Source: BD1-7 clade bacterium (GTDB taxonomy: Bacteria > Pseudomonadota > Gammaproteobacteria > Pseudomonadales > DT-91). From it: a stretch of DNA of 64,000 nucleotides. Each line of letters opens with the position of its first letter. Position 1 is the stretch's first letter. The notes below the pieces were generated by a model that was given only the letters and a program-made list of their open reading frames with translations, did not search any database and had not been told where the DNA came from. Positions 37,574 through 46,046 of the stretch are shown piece by piece. The translations under genes were made by a program, and so were the position numbers. The stretch spans positions 62,001 to 126,000 of the forward strand of contig CACSIO010000012.1 in the NCBI GenBank assembly GCA_902705865.1, written 5' to 3'.

Positions 37574-38316
37574 AACGGTTGGGAAATTGTCCCCGGCTTG
37601 TGGCGGCGATTGAGTGTACCTCCGTGGCCTTCAAACCATGCCGCAGATCCTGCACTTGCTGCGTCAAGCGCCGCTTGTTGGAGTGCCGGCGTGGTAGCGT
37701 TTTCAATAACAAGATCCAAGGCTTCTTGGCCATGCCGACAGTCAGCCTCATTGTGCACAAAAAAGAACGCCAAGTCGTATTGTGAATATCCTTGTTTGGC
37801 GAGCGCTTCCATGATTTTTGCACTAGTAGAGGAAAACCGGAGTTCCTGACCAACTAGTAAATAAGCAATGGATTCGAGCCAGCTGTAGTCACGATTTATG
37901 GCAGCTATGGGAGATTCTGTGTTAGGTCGGGTGCGATGTTGGGACGTTATCTCTGTGTTGTCCGCTCCGCACGCGTTGGCAAATCGGATGGCCAATTCAG
38001 GATGACGCGCAGATGTATTTACAACCAGGCCCCGAGTTGATTTTAATGCGATACCTTCTTCTTCCATAAGGTTTCTAAGCAGTACAAGTCGAGCCTTGTC
38101 ATTCGGTGCAGTTTCGATCAGGTGGGCTAGTGTCGCACAAAATCTTAAAGCCCCGGCCACTAGATTAATCGAGTACCGCGTTAGCATCTCGGGTGGACAA
38201 CGGCCGGTATTAATAAGCCGCCAAAAGCGTGTTGATTCGAAGGGGTATTGATCAACCCTGTCATTTAGCGCTGCGCTAAATGCGTCTGGCGACAAAAGCT
38301 CAATAGGAGAATTCAT
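37570..38316 (-). CDS. Heme-oxygenase-like (TENA/PqqC/HDO fold) putative metalloenzyme
   Basis: A 248-residue all-helical protein. Ligand-like residues follow the pattern of heme-oxygenase-like diiron oxidases (UndA, BesC, SznF, CADD): E85/E86/E87 in NLMEEEG, E158 in LLVGQELRFSS, and H188-x3-D192-x2-H195 in FFVHNEADCRHGQ. The histidine usually seven residues after the first Glu is absent (IALKSTRG), so one site may be altered. Members oxidatively cleave or N-oxygenate small molecules. It lies between the radical SAM gene (17-base overlap) and the MBOAT gene (4-base overlap). A cofactor-free or mononuclear enzyme is an alternative. Confidence 0.75.
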   Translation of the reverse strand: MNSPIELLSPDAFSAALNDRVDQYPFESTRFWRLINTGRCPPEMLTRYSINLVAGALRFCATLAHLIETAPNDKARLVLLRNLMEEEGIALKSTRGLVVNTSARHPELAIRFANACGADNTEITSQHRTRPNTESPIAAINRDYSWLESIAYLLVGQELRFSSTSAKIMEALAKQGYSQYDLAFFFVHNEADCRHGQEALDLVIENATTPALQQAALDAASAGSAAWFEGHGGTLNRRHKPGTISQPL

Positions 38317-39175
38317 TCAATACGATACTCTCGAACATAGGTTCTACGAAACCATCAGGTGTAATTCTTCCTCTAGAAGAACTTCCTAAATCAGGCCATG
38401 CCGTTAGCTGAAACTTAATACTAGTGCCAAGCAGGTATTCTCGATGTGAGGGGGAATCTCCTGTTTTTTTCAAAGATTCAGTACTCTTGCCAAGCGCGTT
38501 GATAAGGCAATCTTCAAGGCCTTCGAGATCATACGGCGTTTCTTTCATATAATTGCCAATCGCGCCGACGGACCTCAGATGGATATCTTTAACGCCTCGT
38601 TCAAGCAGGTAATCGACAAATTCTGGAAGATGTGAATCATTGATGCTAGGGACGAGTATTGTACCTGTTGTTACATTCATTTTTTCAATCAACAGGTTGT
38701 CTAAAGCTTGCAGTTTTCGGTCTGCGCAAGCTAACTCGTCGATTGTTTCGTACAGATCATCACGAAGGCCGCCGTTGAGAGATAAGTATACTGTTCTAAG
38801 TCCAACAGACTTCAAACGTTTTACGTAGGAGTGGCGTCCAAATTTTAGGCCATTTGTTAGAACCACAGGTAGGTGGCCTAAAGCGCGTACTTTACTGATG
38901 ATCTCAGGAAGATCCTCTCGCATCGTTGGCTCAGCGCCGGCTAGACGAATTCGAGTTCTTCGGGGCAAACGTTCTAACACCGTATAGAGCCAGTCGACGG
39001 GCATGTCTGGCAAATCCCTGATCGGAATATAACAGTTCTTACATGTCATATTACATCGATGAGTAATATCGACAAACAGCGTAGAGAATGGTGATTCTTC
39101 AGGTAAGAAGCGCTCTTTTTGTTGTTTATATGATGACTTGAGTTCTGATAGTGTGTCGTCTTCCAGTACAATCAC
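38300..39175 (-). CDS. Radical SAM enzyme without SPASM domain
   Basis: A 291-residue protein with cluster cysteines C41, C45 and C48 (HRCNMTCKNCYIPI), the GAEPTMR version of the GGEP SAM-binding motif, and barrel strands VVLTNGL, TVYLSLNGG and TGTILVPSIND. There is no C-terminal SPASM cysteine cluster, and the last 25 residues (RGRITPDGFVEPMFESIVLN) keep only the strand that usually follows. MoaA/NifB-like cores of this size modify peptides or small molecules. The gene starts 71 bases after a 52-residue ORF and overlaps the heme-oxygenase-like gene. ATG chosen as first start with a complete domain. Confidence 0.88.
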   Translation of the reverse strand: MIVLEDDTLSELKSSYKQQKERFLPEESPFSTLFVDITHRCNMTCKNCYIPIRDLPDMPVDWLYTVLERLPRRTRIRLAGAEPTMREDLPEIISKVRALGHLPVVLTNGLKFGRHSYVKRLKSVGLRTVYLSLNGGLRDDLYETIDELACADRKLQALDNLLIEKMNVTTGTILVPSINDSHLPEFVDYLLERGVKDIHLRSVGAIGNYMKETPYDLEGLEDCLINALGKSTESLKKTGDSPSHREYLLGTSIKFQLTAWPDLGSSSRGRITPDGFVEPMFESIVLNEFSY

Positions 39176-39246
39176 TTCGATAGCCCTTAGTTCAACCTAA
39201 CATAGATTCAGCATCAGAATATCAGCTCGAAGGTACATTTCAATGC

Positions 39247-39405
39247 TCAGTATCGATTAAACGGATGATCCGATGTATCTGAAATGTCCAGCCTTGCTTT
39301 AATCCAAGCCAGTGTGGTCAGATCGCTGATCGTGGGGATTGAGTCGGTGCCTGCCTCGTACTTGTCGAGCGTATAGACTGTGATTGCGTGACGAAGAATG
39401 TTCAC
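39247..39405 (-). CDS. 52-residue ORF upstream of the radical SAM gene (candidate peptide substrate)
   Basis: GTG at 39405, TGA at 39247. The product (NILRHAITVYTLDKYEAG near the start, SDTSDHPFNRY at the end) has no cysteine, mixed composition and no signal. It sits 23 bases after the membrane-protein gene and 71 before the radical SAM gene on the same strand, where precursor peptides of radical-SAM RiPP systems often lie. No ribosome-binding site is evident; a TTG at 39426 is an alternative start. It could also be a gene remnant. Confidence 0.3.
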   Translation of the reverse strand: MNILRHAITVYTLDKYEAGTDSIPTISDLTTLAWIKARLDISDTSDHPFNRY

Positions 39406-39428
39406 TTTTTGGAAAATAGACTGCAATT

Positions 39429-40040
39429 CTATTCGAACGAAATAGGCTGAGGTTTTTTTTCTAACATAATATATCGATGAAATATTATGTGAGTGAATCC
39501 GAGGGTGGTAGTTAGTATCGCTAGATAGAAACTGATTATCTGCCAGGCTGGCGTTGAAAAATTGAGTGACTTCGAAACACCAAGAACAATAGGAAACATC
39601 CAGCTAATAAAAGATATGACGCCGACTGCGATGATTGGCGTTATTTTTTTGTGAGGTAAAACGTCAAACAAGGCTGAGCCAATAGCCCGTTTTAACTCAG
39701 GTAAAACGTAGGTGTGAACGAGAAACCCGTTCAGCGATAGTATGAATACTATGGCCATTTTGGCCCACACTTTTTCGTTGCCTAAGTATTCAGGTTGGTA
39801 AAAGTAATAGAATGCAACAAACGCCAAACCCGACAGCCATAATAAACAAAGGCCCGAGATGACAATGTTCGAAACAAACTGGATAACGTCATATCGTTCT
39901 GATGTTAATACCTGATTTTTGAGATCCTTCAACAACATGGCGTCGAGGATCCAGGCACCACCAACGCCCATTGCTAGACCGGCAATGTGAATAAAAGTAA
40001 TGATGGATTTGAGGTTTGTGGTATCGATGAGTGCTTCCAC
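39429..40040 (-). CDS. Five-helix membrane protein of unknown function
   Basis: A 203-residue inner-membrane protein. The first helix contains FIHIAGLAMGVGGAWILDAM, with a conserved-looking His and Gly-rich turn as in CopD-like or DUF2214-like proteins; four more hydrophobic segments follow, ending in FTHIIFHRYIM. The histidines could bind heme or metal, but this is not shown. It is the first gene of the minus-strand series leading into the radical SAM unit, though the gap of 253 bases to the radical SAM gene makes co-transcription uncertain. Confidence 0.65.
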   Translation of the reverse strand: MEALIDTTNLKSIITFIHIAGLAMGVGGAWILDAMLLKDLKNQVLTSERYDVIQFVSNIVISGLCLLWLSGLAFVAFYYFYQPEYLGNEKVWAKMAIVFILSLNGFLVHTYVLPELKRAIGSALFDVLPHKKITPIIAVGVISFISWMFPIVLGVSKSLNFSTPAWQIISFYLAILTTTLGFTHIIFHRYIMLEKKPQPISFE

Positions 40041-40483
40041 AACTAGGTATCCGTTGTTTGTTATTGTGTTGATAGTTTTTATCAGTAGGGTGATCCATTC
40101 AAATAACGCGTCGTCAGTTTTTGAAATATCACGGGCTTAGAAACAGAGTTGAGGATTGCATCGTAGAAATAATGGTATTGCGTCAAATTATCGATGCGAA
40201 CTGATCTACATTTTTTATTCTGAAAAAATCATTAATGCAGCTGGCGTGAGCAGACACTGGCGAATTTTGATGTGTGCCGACACGGAACGCAGTGAAATTG
40301 TATATGTGGGTAATAGACGGAACAGTCTTCGAAAGGTATTTACCGAAAAGATAGTCAGGGCAAGCTGTCAGCCCCGTTAACTATTGCCGAGGTGTCGTAC
40401 CAAAAACTAACACAAGCTAAGCGTTTGAATTAGCTTTGGTATGATACTCGTTGGTCTTGCTACTACATTGCGTAGAAATTTTC
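40041..40483. other. 443-base gap
   Basis: A 74-codon plus-strand frame (40156-40380) lacks a ribosome-binding site and coding character. No other feature seen. Confidence 0.3.
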
Positions 40484-40966
40484 TTAGTCTTCTTTCTTTT
40501 GCCAGACATTATCGTGATATCGTTTGCCTAACCCTTCGATAAAGCGTCGTAGTATCTGATCTTTGCAAACACGGTAGTGCTTATGCCCTGGGCGTCTGAA
40601 AAACGCGCTTAATTCGTGTTTGCTCATTACGAAGTCGGCACTTTCCATGATGTTCAGGACATCGTCTGCCTGAAGGTTCAATGCGATTTTCAGCTTCATT
40701 AAAATCAAATTGTTATTCAAACGGGATTCTGGCTCAGGCTTTGGTCCATCCTTCTTACCGCGCTTTAATTCGATAAAATTATTCAGAAAGAGTGCCAGCT
40801 GGTTGTCTGGAAGACTTTTGTACTCGTCGTCGGAGTCAGGCTTCATCCAATTGCTGATTTGCGCGCGTGTTGCTTTGCTGTTTTCGGCGGAACAGAGCTG
40901 CATCATTTTTTGGTCGCTAATGTCAAAAATATAGCGCAGGCGGCGAAGGATATCGTTGTTGGTCAT
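40484..40966 (-). CDS. yehS: DUF1456 family protein (YehS-like)
   Basis: 160 residues from the ATG at 40966 (GGAG eleven bases upstream). Two tandem DUF1456 repeats are visible: residues 1-65 begin MTNNDILRRLRYIFDISDQK and contain ISNWMKPD, and residues 85-150 contain NLILMKLKIALNLQADDVLN and ELSAFFRRPGHKHYRVCKDQ. The family is widespread in gammaproteobacteria and its function is unknown. A highly basic linker (ELKRGKKDGPKPEPE) joins the repeats. Confidence 0.88.
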   Translation of the reverse strand: MTNNDILRRLRYIFDISDQKMMQLCSAENSKATRAQISNWMKPDSDDEYKSLPDNQLALFLNNFIELKRGKKDGPKPEPESRLNNNLILMKLKIALNLQADDVLNIMESADFVMSKHELSAFFRRPGHKHYRVCKDQILRRFIEGLGKRYHDNVWQKKED

Positions 40967-41270
40967 AGGGCTGCTTGCTCCAGAAGCACAGTAGGGTCGC
41001 AAAAGAGGGGCTATTGTAGCCTGCCTTGGCCTATCTACCTATGAGAAAGACTGCCCGGGTTGCGTAGCATCGATAACTGGTGCAATTTTAGAGCACTAAT
41101 TGTGTGGGATATGAGAGCAAGAGGTGGGTTTTTGCCAGAGACCACTGCTGCGGAATAGCGTTTGGATGGAGGGTGGGTATAGGGCCAAGCAACAGTCTCA
41201 GGCGCTAACTCCGTTGATATATTGGTAGTTAGCGCATGAACCCGAGCAATGATTGCACCGGCTGCCTTGA

Positions 41271-41298
41271 TTCTAAGTCGCCAAGCGGTGATTTAGAA
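41271..41298. terminator. 12-bp stem-loop after purE
   Basis: TTCTAAGTCGCC at 41271-41282 pairs with GGTGATTTAGAA at 41287-41298 (two G-U pairs) over a 4-base loop, eight bases after the purE stop. It lacks a clear T-run in the purE direction. The remainder of the 40967-41305 gap is featureless. Confidence 0.4.
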
Positions 41299-41305
41299 TT
41301 TGCTG

Positions 41306-41809
41306 TTAGGCGTTCAATTTTTCCTGCAACGCTGCATCTTTAGCGATAACCGCTTCTGCATTGGCTTGGCGTTCAGCAATCAATTTTTCGTGCATGGCCG
41401 CATCGGAAGTACCGATGATTTGTGCTGCTAAATACGCAGCGTTTTTCGCGCCAGCTTTGCCAATAGCAACAGTCGCAACAGGAATGCCTGCAGGCATTTG
41501 TACGGTAGACAGCAATGCGTCAAGGCCGTCGAGTGAAGAATTGATAGGCACGCCAATAACTGGTTTCAGGGTATTTGCAGATACCGCACCGGCTAAGTGA
41601 GCTGCCATGCCTGCTGCACAGATGAAAGCAGCGCAACCACGAGCATCGGCATCTTTGACATAGTTGTGTGTTGCTTCCGGTGTACGGTGTGCAGACGATA
41701 CTTTGACTTCAAAGCGGATGTCGAATTTGTTCAGAATATCGAAGGCTGCTTCCATAACTGGGAGGTCGGAATCAGAACCCATCAAGATGGCGATAAACGG
41801 CTGGCTCAT
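41306..41809 (-). CDS. purE: N5-carboxyaminoimidazole ribonucleotide mutase
   Basis: A 167-residue class I PurE. The N-terminal [15 protein letters not shown] holds the phosphate-binding GSxSD loop and SAHRTP carries the catalytic histidine region; [16 protein letters not shown] and VPVATVAIG-type strands complete the fold. It converts N5-CAIR to CAIR in de novo purine synthesis. purK is not adjacent. It follows the carbonic anhydrase gene by 59 bases on the same strand, which is sensible because both handle bicarbonate/CO2. A basic/alanine-rich tail ([19 protein letters not shown]) is slightly longer than usual. Confidence 0.96.
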   Translation of the reverse strand: MSQPFIAILMGSDSDLPVMEAAFDILNKFDIRFEVKVSSAHRTPEATHNYVKDADARGCAAFICAAGMAAHLAGAVSANTLKPVIGVPINSSLDGLDALLSTVQMPAGIPVATVAIGKAGAKNAAYLAAQIIGTSDAAMHEKLIAERQANAEAVIAKDAALQEKLNA

Positions 41810-41868
41810 TGTTTTTTCTCTCTACAAATCTTTACAAACAAACTTCATACAAACTGGCTGATCTGACG

Positions 41869-42489
41869 CTAAGCAGCGTCGTAGTGCTCAGCAATCGGCT
41901 GGAAGTCGCGTTTTTCAGGGTGGCTACAGCACGCTCCGCCGTTACCAATGTCATACACCCAAGCGTGAAGGCTGAGTTCGCCGGAATCTAGCTTGGCTGC
42001 GACAGCAGGGTGGCTTTTTAGGTTTTCTAGCTGAAGCAATACGTTTTCTTCGGTGAGTGTCTTTAGGTCTGGTGTCTGGTTTTCTGCCGCTAAACTCTCA
42101 ACTGCAGGTTGAACAAACTCGAGCCAATCTTTCACGTTGGGGATGGCGGATAGCGTATCCATGGCTAACGCTCCCTTCATGGCACCACAATCACTATGGC
42201 CACAGATGACGATGTGCTTAACACCCAGCACCGTGACAGCAAATTCAATCGAGGCTGTCATGCCGTTTGCCGCATGAGGGTAGGGAGGAACGATATTGCC
42301 CGCGTTGCGGCAAACGAAAAGGTCACCCGGCATGGTTTGGGTGATTAAGTGTGGATCAATGCGCGAATCTGCACATGTGATAAAAAGGACCTCGGGGCTC
42401 TGGCCAGTGGCGAGTTCATCAAACAGGGCTTTGTTGTCGACAAAAGCCTCTTGCTGGAATTTCAGAACGCCTTTTACCAGTTTATCCAT
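41869..42489 (-). CDS. Beta-class carbonic anhydrase
   Basis: 206 residues from the ATG at 42489 (GAGGCG upstream; an earlier ATG adds seven residues). Zinc ligands and partners appear as ITCADSRIDP (Cys and the Asp-Arg dyad) and IVICGHSDCGAMKGA (His and Cys). It interconverts CO2 and bicarbonate in the cytosol. purE lies 59 bases downstream, and an OxyR-like regulator gene is divergent, with an OxyR-type half-site between them. Confidence 0.95.
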   Translation of the reverse strand: MDKLVKGVLKFQQEAFVDNKALFDELATGQSPEVLFITCADSRIDPHLITQTMPGDLFVCRNAGNIVPPYPHAANGMTASIEFAVTVLGVKHIVICGHSDCGAMKGALAMDTLSAIPNVKDWLEFVQPAVESLAAENQTPDLKTLTEENVLLQLENLKSHPAVAAKLDSGELSLHAWVYDIGNGGACCSHPEKRDFQPIAEHYDAA

Positions 42490-42585
42490 GTGTATCGCCT
42501 CACCAAACACGTTGTTTTCTTTGATATTTTCCGAACTATGCAGTTTGATCGATGATAGCTCAATAGAAATGCACGGGTTTTATTG

Positions 42586-42600
42586 ATAGGATTTTACTAT
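42586..42600. promoter_or_regulatory. OxyR-type half-site (ATAG-N7-CTAT)
   Basis: ATAG at 42586-42589 and CTAT at 42597-42600 have exactly seven bases between them, matching one half of the OxyR consensus. A second ATAG lies upstream near 42555 but has no CTAT partner. Position: 41 bases before the OxyR-like start and about 97 before the carbonic anhydrase start. Confidence 0.5.
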
Positions 42601-42640
42601 CAGAAGCGCAATCAAGCGCAACTATGGGATGTGACAGACA

Positions 42641-43573
42641 ATGGCTTCAGGTAACCCGACGATAAAACAACTGGAATATTTTGTGTCTGTGGCAGAATCG
42701 GGAACCTTCCGCCGGGCGGCCGAGCGCTTGGGTATCAGCCAGCCAACTTTGACCGCACAGATCTACAGCTTGGAAAAATCGCTGACACTGACGCTTTTTG
42801 AACGCAGTCGCAGTGGCACGACGCTGACGCCGGCAGGTCGAGAGCTGCTAAACAATGCGAGACAGGTTATCGAAGAGATGCGTGGCCTGATGGATCAGGC
42901 CGCGATGATCAACAGCGGCCCTGGCGGTACTTTCCGTATCGGTGTATCACCAACCGTCGGCCCGTATTTACTCCCGCATATTTTGTCTGGGCTGAATCAT
43001 GCTTACCCGTCACTGAAGCTCTATGTGCGAGAAAACATGCCAAAAGCGCTCGAGCTGGATTTGTTAGAAGGGCGTTTGGATTTGGTGTTGATTCCCCAGC
43101 CCTTTGGTACATCACGGCTGACTACAGAGGTGCTTTTTCACGAACCGCTGCAGTTGATTGTTCCTGAAGGCCATCAACTGGCAAAGCTAAAACAAATCAA
43201 GACGCGTCACCTACGTGATCAAAATATCCTAACGCTAGAAGCACAATACAGTAGTTATCATCAGGTACGAACAGTTTGTGAGGCGTTAGGCGCTAACATT
43301 GCGAGGGATTATGAGGGCACGAGTCTTGATGCATTACGTCAAATGGTAATGATGGGGGTCGGTGTTGCCTTCTTGCCAGCTTTGTATATCTACTCTGAAA
43401 TTCATCAGCCTCAAGGGTTAATCGTACGTGATATCGATGAATTAAAGTTACAACGTACTCATGTACTGGCTTGGCGACGTAACTCGCCTAACCGTGCGTT
43501 TTATCGACAACTGGCTGAGAATATTCGGTCTCTGGTTAAGGAAAATTTAGGGCAGGCAAAAGTGACGTTTTGA
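42641..43573 (+). CDS. OxyR-like LysR regulator lacking the peroxidatic cysteine
   Basis: A 310-residue LysR protein of the OxyR branch: PTIKQLEYFVSVAESGTFRR with recognition helix ISQPTLTAQIYSLE, and a regulatory domain with FRIGVSPTVGPYLLPHIL. Aligning TSLDALRQMV to the OxyR segment TSLETLRNMV puts C213 at the resolving cysteine (208 in E. coli) and Ser204 at the peroxidatic position (199). It therefore probably does not sense peroxide by the canonical disulfide. It is divergent from the carbonic anhydrase gene. Confidence 0.85.
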   Translation: MASGNPTIKQLEYFVSVAESGTFRRAAERLGISQPTLTAQIYSLEKSLTLTLFERSRSGTTLTPAGRELLNNARQVIEEMRGLMDQAAMINSGPGGTFRIGVSPTVGPYLLPHILSGLNHAYPSLKLYVRENMPKALELDLLEGRLDLVLIPQPFGTSRLTTEVLFHEPLQLIVPEGHQLAKLKQIKTRHLRDQNILTLEAQYSSYHQVRTVCEALGANIARDYEGTSLDALRQMVMMGVGVAFLPALYIYSEIHQPQGLIVRDIDELKLQRTHVLAWRRNSPNRAFYRQLAENIRSLVKENLGQAKVTF

Positions 43574-43913
43574 TCCAGTCATCATCGTGGAGGCTCGGTT
43601 GTTGATCGAACGTGTATTTGAAATTGGGGCTCGTAAGCTGGTTTTTCCAATCGTCTGTGAATTAAACGTTAAAAATCAATTGTTGAACACATAACCCATG
43701 GATTAACGTTGATGTCGAATGGCCAGGTGTTTTTTCGCAATCTGTGAGTTTTGGCCAGATATCTTTCGGTGACCCAGTTTGACGTTGTCATCGGCGTTGT
43801 GAATATGAGAGTATCGGCGACATAAAATAAAACGATGGCGTTCTTCTTGAACGGCGAACCTTGCTGATTCAGCGCGTTTTTGAAAAATAATAATACGACC
43901 TGAAATACTTCCT
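43574..43913. other. 340-base non-coding gap
   Basis: Nothing recognised; a 77-codon minus-strand frame here lacks coding character. Confidence 0.35.
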
Positions 43914-45803
43914 GTGACCAAATTTAGAAAAGACATAAACGGTCTGCGTGCAATTGCAGTTGCTGGCGTTATGGTGTTCCACTTTCAACCGACTTGGTTA
44001 ACCGGTGGGTTTGCCGGCGTCGATGTGTTTTTTGTCATATCCGGTTTTTTGATGACATCGATCATTTTTCGAAGTCTCGACTCCGGCCAGTTTAGTTATA
44101 CGGAATATCTTTCAGCCCGCATTAATCGGATTGTTCCTCCCTTGCTAGTGCTGTGTGCTGTATTGCTTGCATTCGGCTTTTGGTTCCTGCCTCCGTCTGA
44201 ATACTCGCTCCTGAGTAAACATGTATTGGGGAGTATTGGGTTTGTATCGAATGGTGTTTATCTAACTGAAGCCGGCTACTTTGATAGTGTTTCCCACGAT
44301 AAGTGGTTGCTGCATACGTGGTCGCTTTCGGTGGAGTGGCAATTCTATTTGCTCTATCCGCTCGTTCTTTGGGGGGCTAGCCGCATACTAAAACCTTCCT
44401 TGTTGAAGGCCATGATACCTCTGGGGGTATTACTGAGTTTCGGCCTCTGTGTTTTTGTCAGTCATGTATGGCCGTCCGGAGCATTTTACCTTTTACCCGC
44501 CCGCGCATGGGAAATGCTGCTCGGAGGTATGGCATTTTTATTCCCGGTGGCATTGTCAGCTAAACAAGCGCGCGTTGTGTTCTATTCTGGCTTGGCGATG
44601 ATTGTTGGGTCATTTGCCTATTTTTCTTCAAAAACTCTGTGGCCTGGTTATTGGGCAACAATTCCTGCAATCGGTACCTATCTGATTATCATGGCTCGGT
44701 GTGAATCCTCAGTGTTGACGAACGTCAATACGATACAAAGCCTTGGCCGTTGGTCTTATTCGATTTATCTCTGGCATTGGCCGATAGCGGTTCTGTTTTT
44801 TAAACTTGGATTTAATACAGCTACAAATTTCGTACCGCAAGTGGTGTTGTCGATTCTTTTGGGGTTTGTCAGTTTTCGCTATGTGGAACGTTTTCGGTTC
44901 GCCAAACGATCGGGTTTTTTACGGTTGGTTCGGTCTCCGGTAAACGTCATTTGTGTGTGTATTCTTACTTGTGCCGTGGTTGTTTTTGAATTTCGAGGGA
45001 TGCCTGACCGAGTTTCTGCGCAAACAGTCTTGATCGAACGAAGTCTGAAAAACAGCCCCATGCGCGGGAAATGCCATGCGGGAGTGGGTAAAGAAGTTGC
45101 TCTAGAGAACACCTGTGTCTATTTTGGCGACACCTATGAATGGGCCATTGTCGGTGATAGCCATGTCGTTGAGCTAGCGTATGCATTGGCGAAACGATTA
45201 GAAACAAAAGACATCGGGCTTAAGCACTTCAGTTATGGCCAATGTAGCCCGTCCTATCAGCGTGACGATACACTCTGTTCAGACTGGTATAGCCGCACCA
45301 TCAAGCATATTATCGACGATCCTGAGATCGACACCGTGGTGGTAAATCATCGCTATGCACTGGCGCTTTTTGGCGAGAATGCAGAGTTCTACCCCGAAGT
45401 ATTCGTCGAATCGAGTATGGGCGAACAGGCTCTTGTTATTCGCGCGATGGATGACTTGATTCGAACTTTGGCAGCGAATAAAAAACGGGTAATCGTGTTG
45501 GGGCCAACACCGGAGTTGGGGCATTCGATTCGTCATTATATTACCCGTCAATTTTTAAAAGGGGACTCACTCGACAGCGTTGTTGGCACCGACCGTTCTT
45601 ACTTTGATGCCAGAACTTCCCCCATTACCGAATATTTCGGAGCAACCACATTTCCTAGTAACGTAGATATCGTCGACATCGCCGATATCTTCTGTGATGA
45701 AGCAACATGTTACGCGATCCGCGACGGTAAACCTTTGTATTATGATGACGACCACCCATCGTTGATCGGTGCAGCGAGAATGGCAGAGCGGATAAGGCTA
45801 TAA
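43914..45803 (+). CDS. OafA/YrhL-type acyltransferase with SGNH domain
   Basis: A 629-residue protein. Acyltransferase-3 (about 1-340): FRKDINGLRAIAVAGVMVFH with the conserved RAxAV...H, GFAGVDVFFVISGFLM, and around ten helices. A linker is followed by an SGNH domain (about 395-629): EWAIVGDSHVVELAYAL supplies GDSH and YYDDDHPSLIG the D-x-x-H pair. Such two-domain enzymes O-acetylate surface glycans such as O-antigen or peptidoglycan. The GTG at 43914 is used, without an obvious ribosome-binding site. No glycan cluster is adjacent. Confidence 0.9.
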   Translation: MTKFRKDINGLRAIAVAGVMVFHFQPTWLTGGFAGVDVFFVISGFLMTSIIFRSLDSGQFSYTEYLSARINRIVPPLLVLCAVLLAFGFWFLPPSEYSLLSKHVLGSIGFVSNGVYLTEAGYFDSVSHDKWLLHTWSLSVEWQFYLLYPLVLWGASRILKPSLLKAMIPLGVLLSFGLCVFVSHVWPSGAFYLLPARAWEMLLGGMAFLFPVALSAKQARVVFYSGLAMIVGSFAYFSSKTLWPGYWATIPAIGTYLIIMARCESSVLTNVNTIQSLGRWSYSIYLWHWPIAVLFFKLGFNTATNFVPQVVLSILLGFVSFRYVERFRFAKRSGFLRLVRSPVNVICVCILTCAVVVFEFRGMPDRVSAQTVLIERSLKNSPMRGKCHAGVGKEVALENTCVYFGDTYEWAIVGDSHVVELAYALAKRLETKDIGLKHFSYGQCSPSYQRDDTLCSDWYSRTIKHIIDDPEIDTVVVNHRYALALFGENAEFYPEVFVESSMGEQALVIRAMDDLIRTLAANKKRVIVLGPTPELGHSIRHYITRQFLKGDSLDSVVGTDRSYFDARTSPITEYFGATTFPSNVDIVDIADIFCDEATCYAIRDGKPLYYDDDHPSLIGAARMAERIRL

Positions 45804-46046
45804 ATCTTACCGTACCTCATTGTTAGTCTTTACTAGTTGTTCGGTTGTGCCTTGAGTATCAGGCCAGCCTCTTTTGGGCGGCATGGCTCTAACAGAAGTT
45901 GTTCTCTGTTTAGATTGGGGGCACTAACCATTATGCAATTTTATGAAACCACTTCTTTTGCCACAGCTTTATGCAGGTATTCAGCGTGTACGTAAGCCGT
46001 TAAACTACCGGTAATAATGATAATCATGTAAATCGGTAGAGCAGTT

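Noticed and set aside
40156-40380. 74-codon plus-strand frame
   Set aside because: Lacks ribosome-binding site and coding character.
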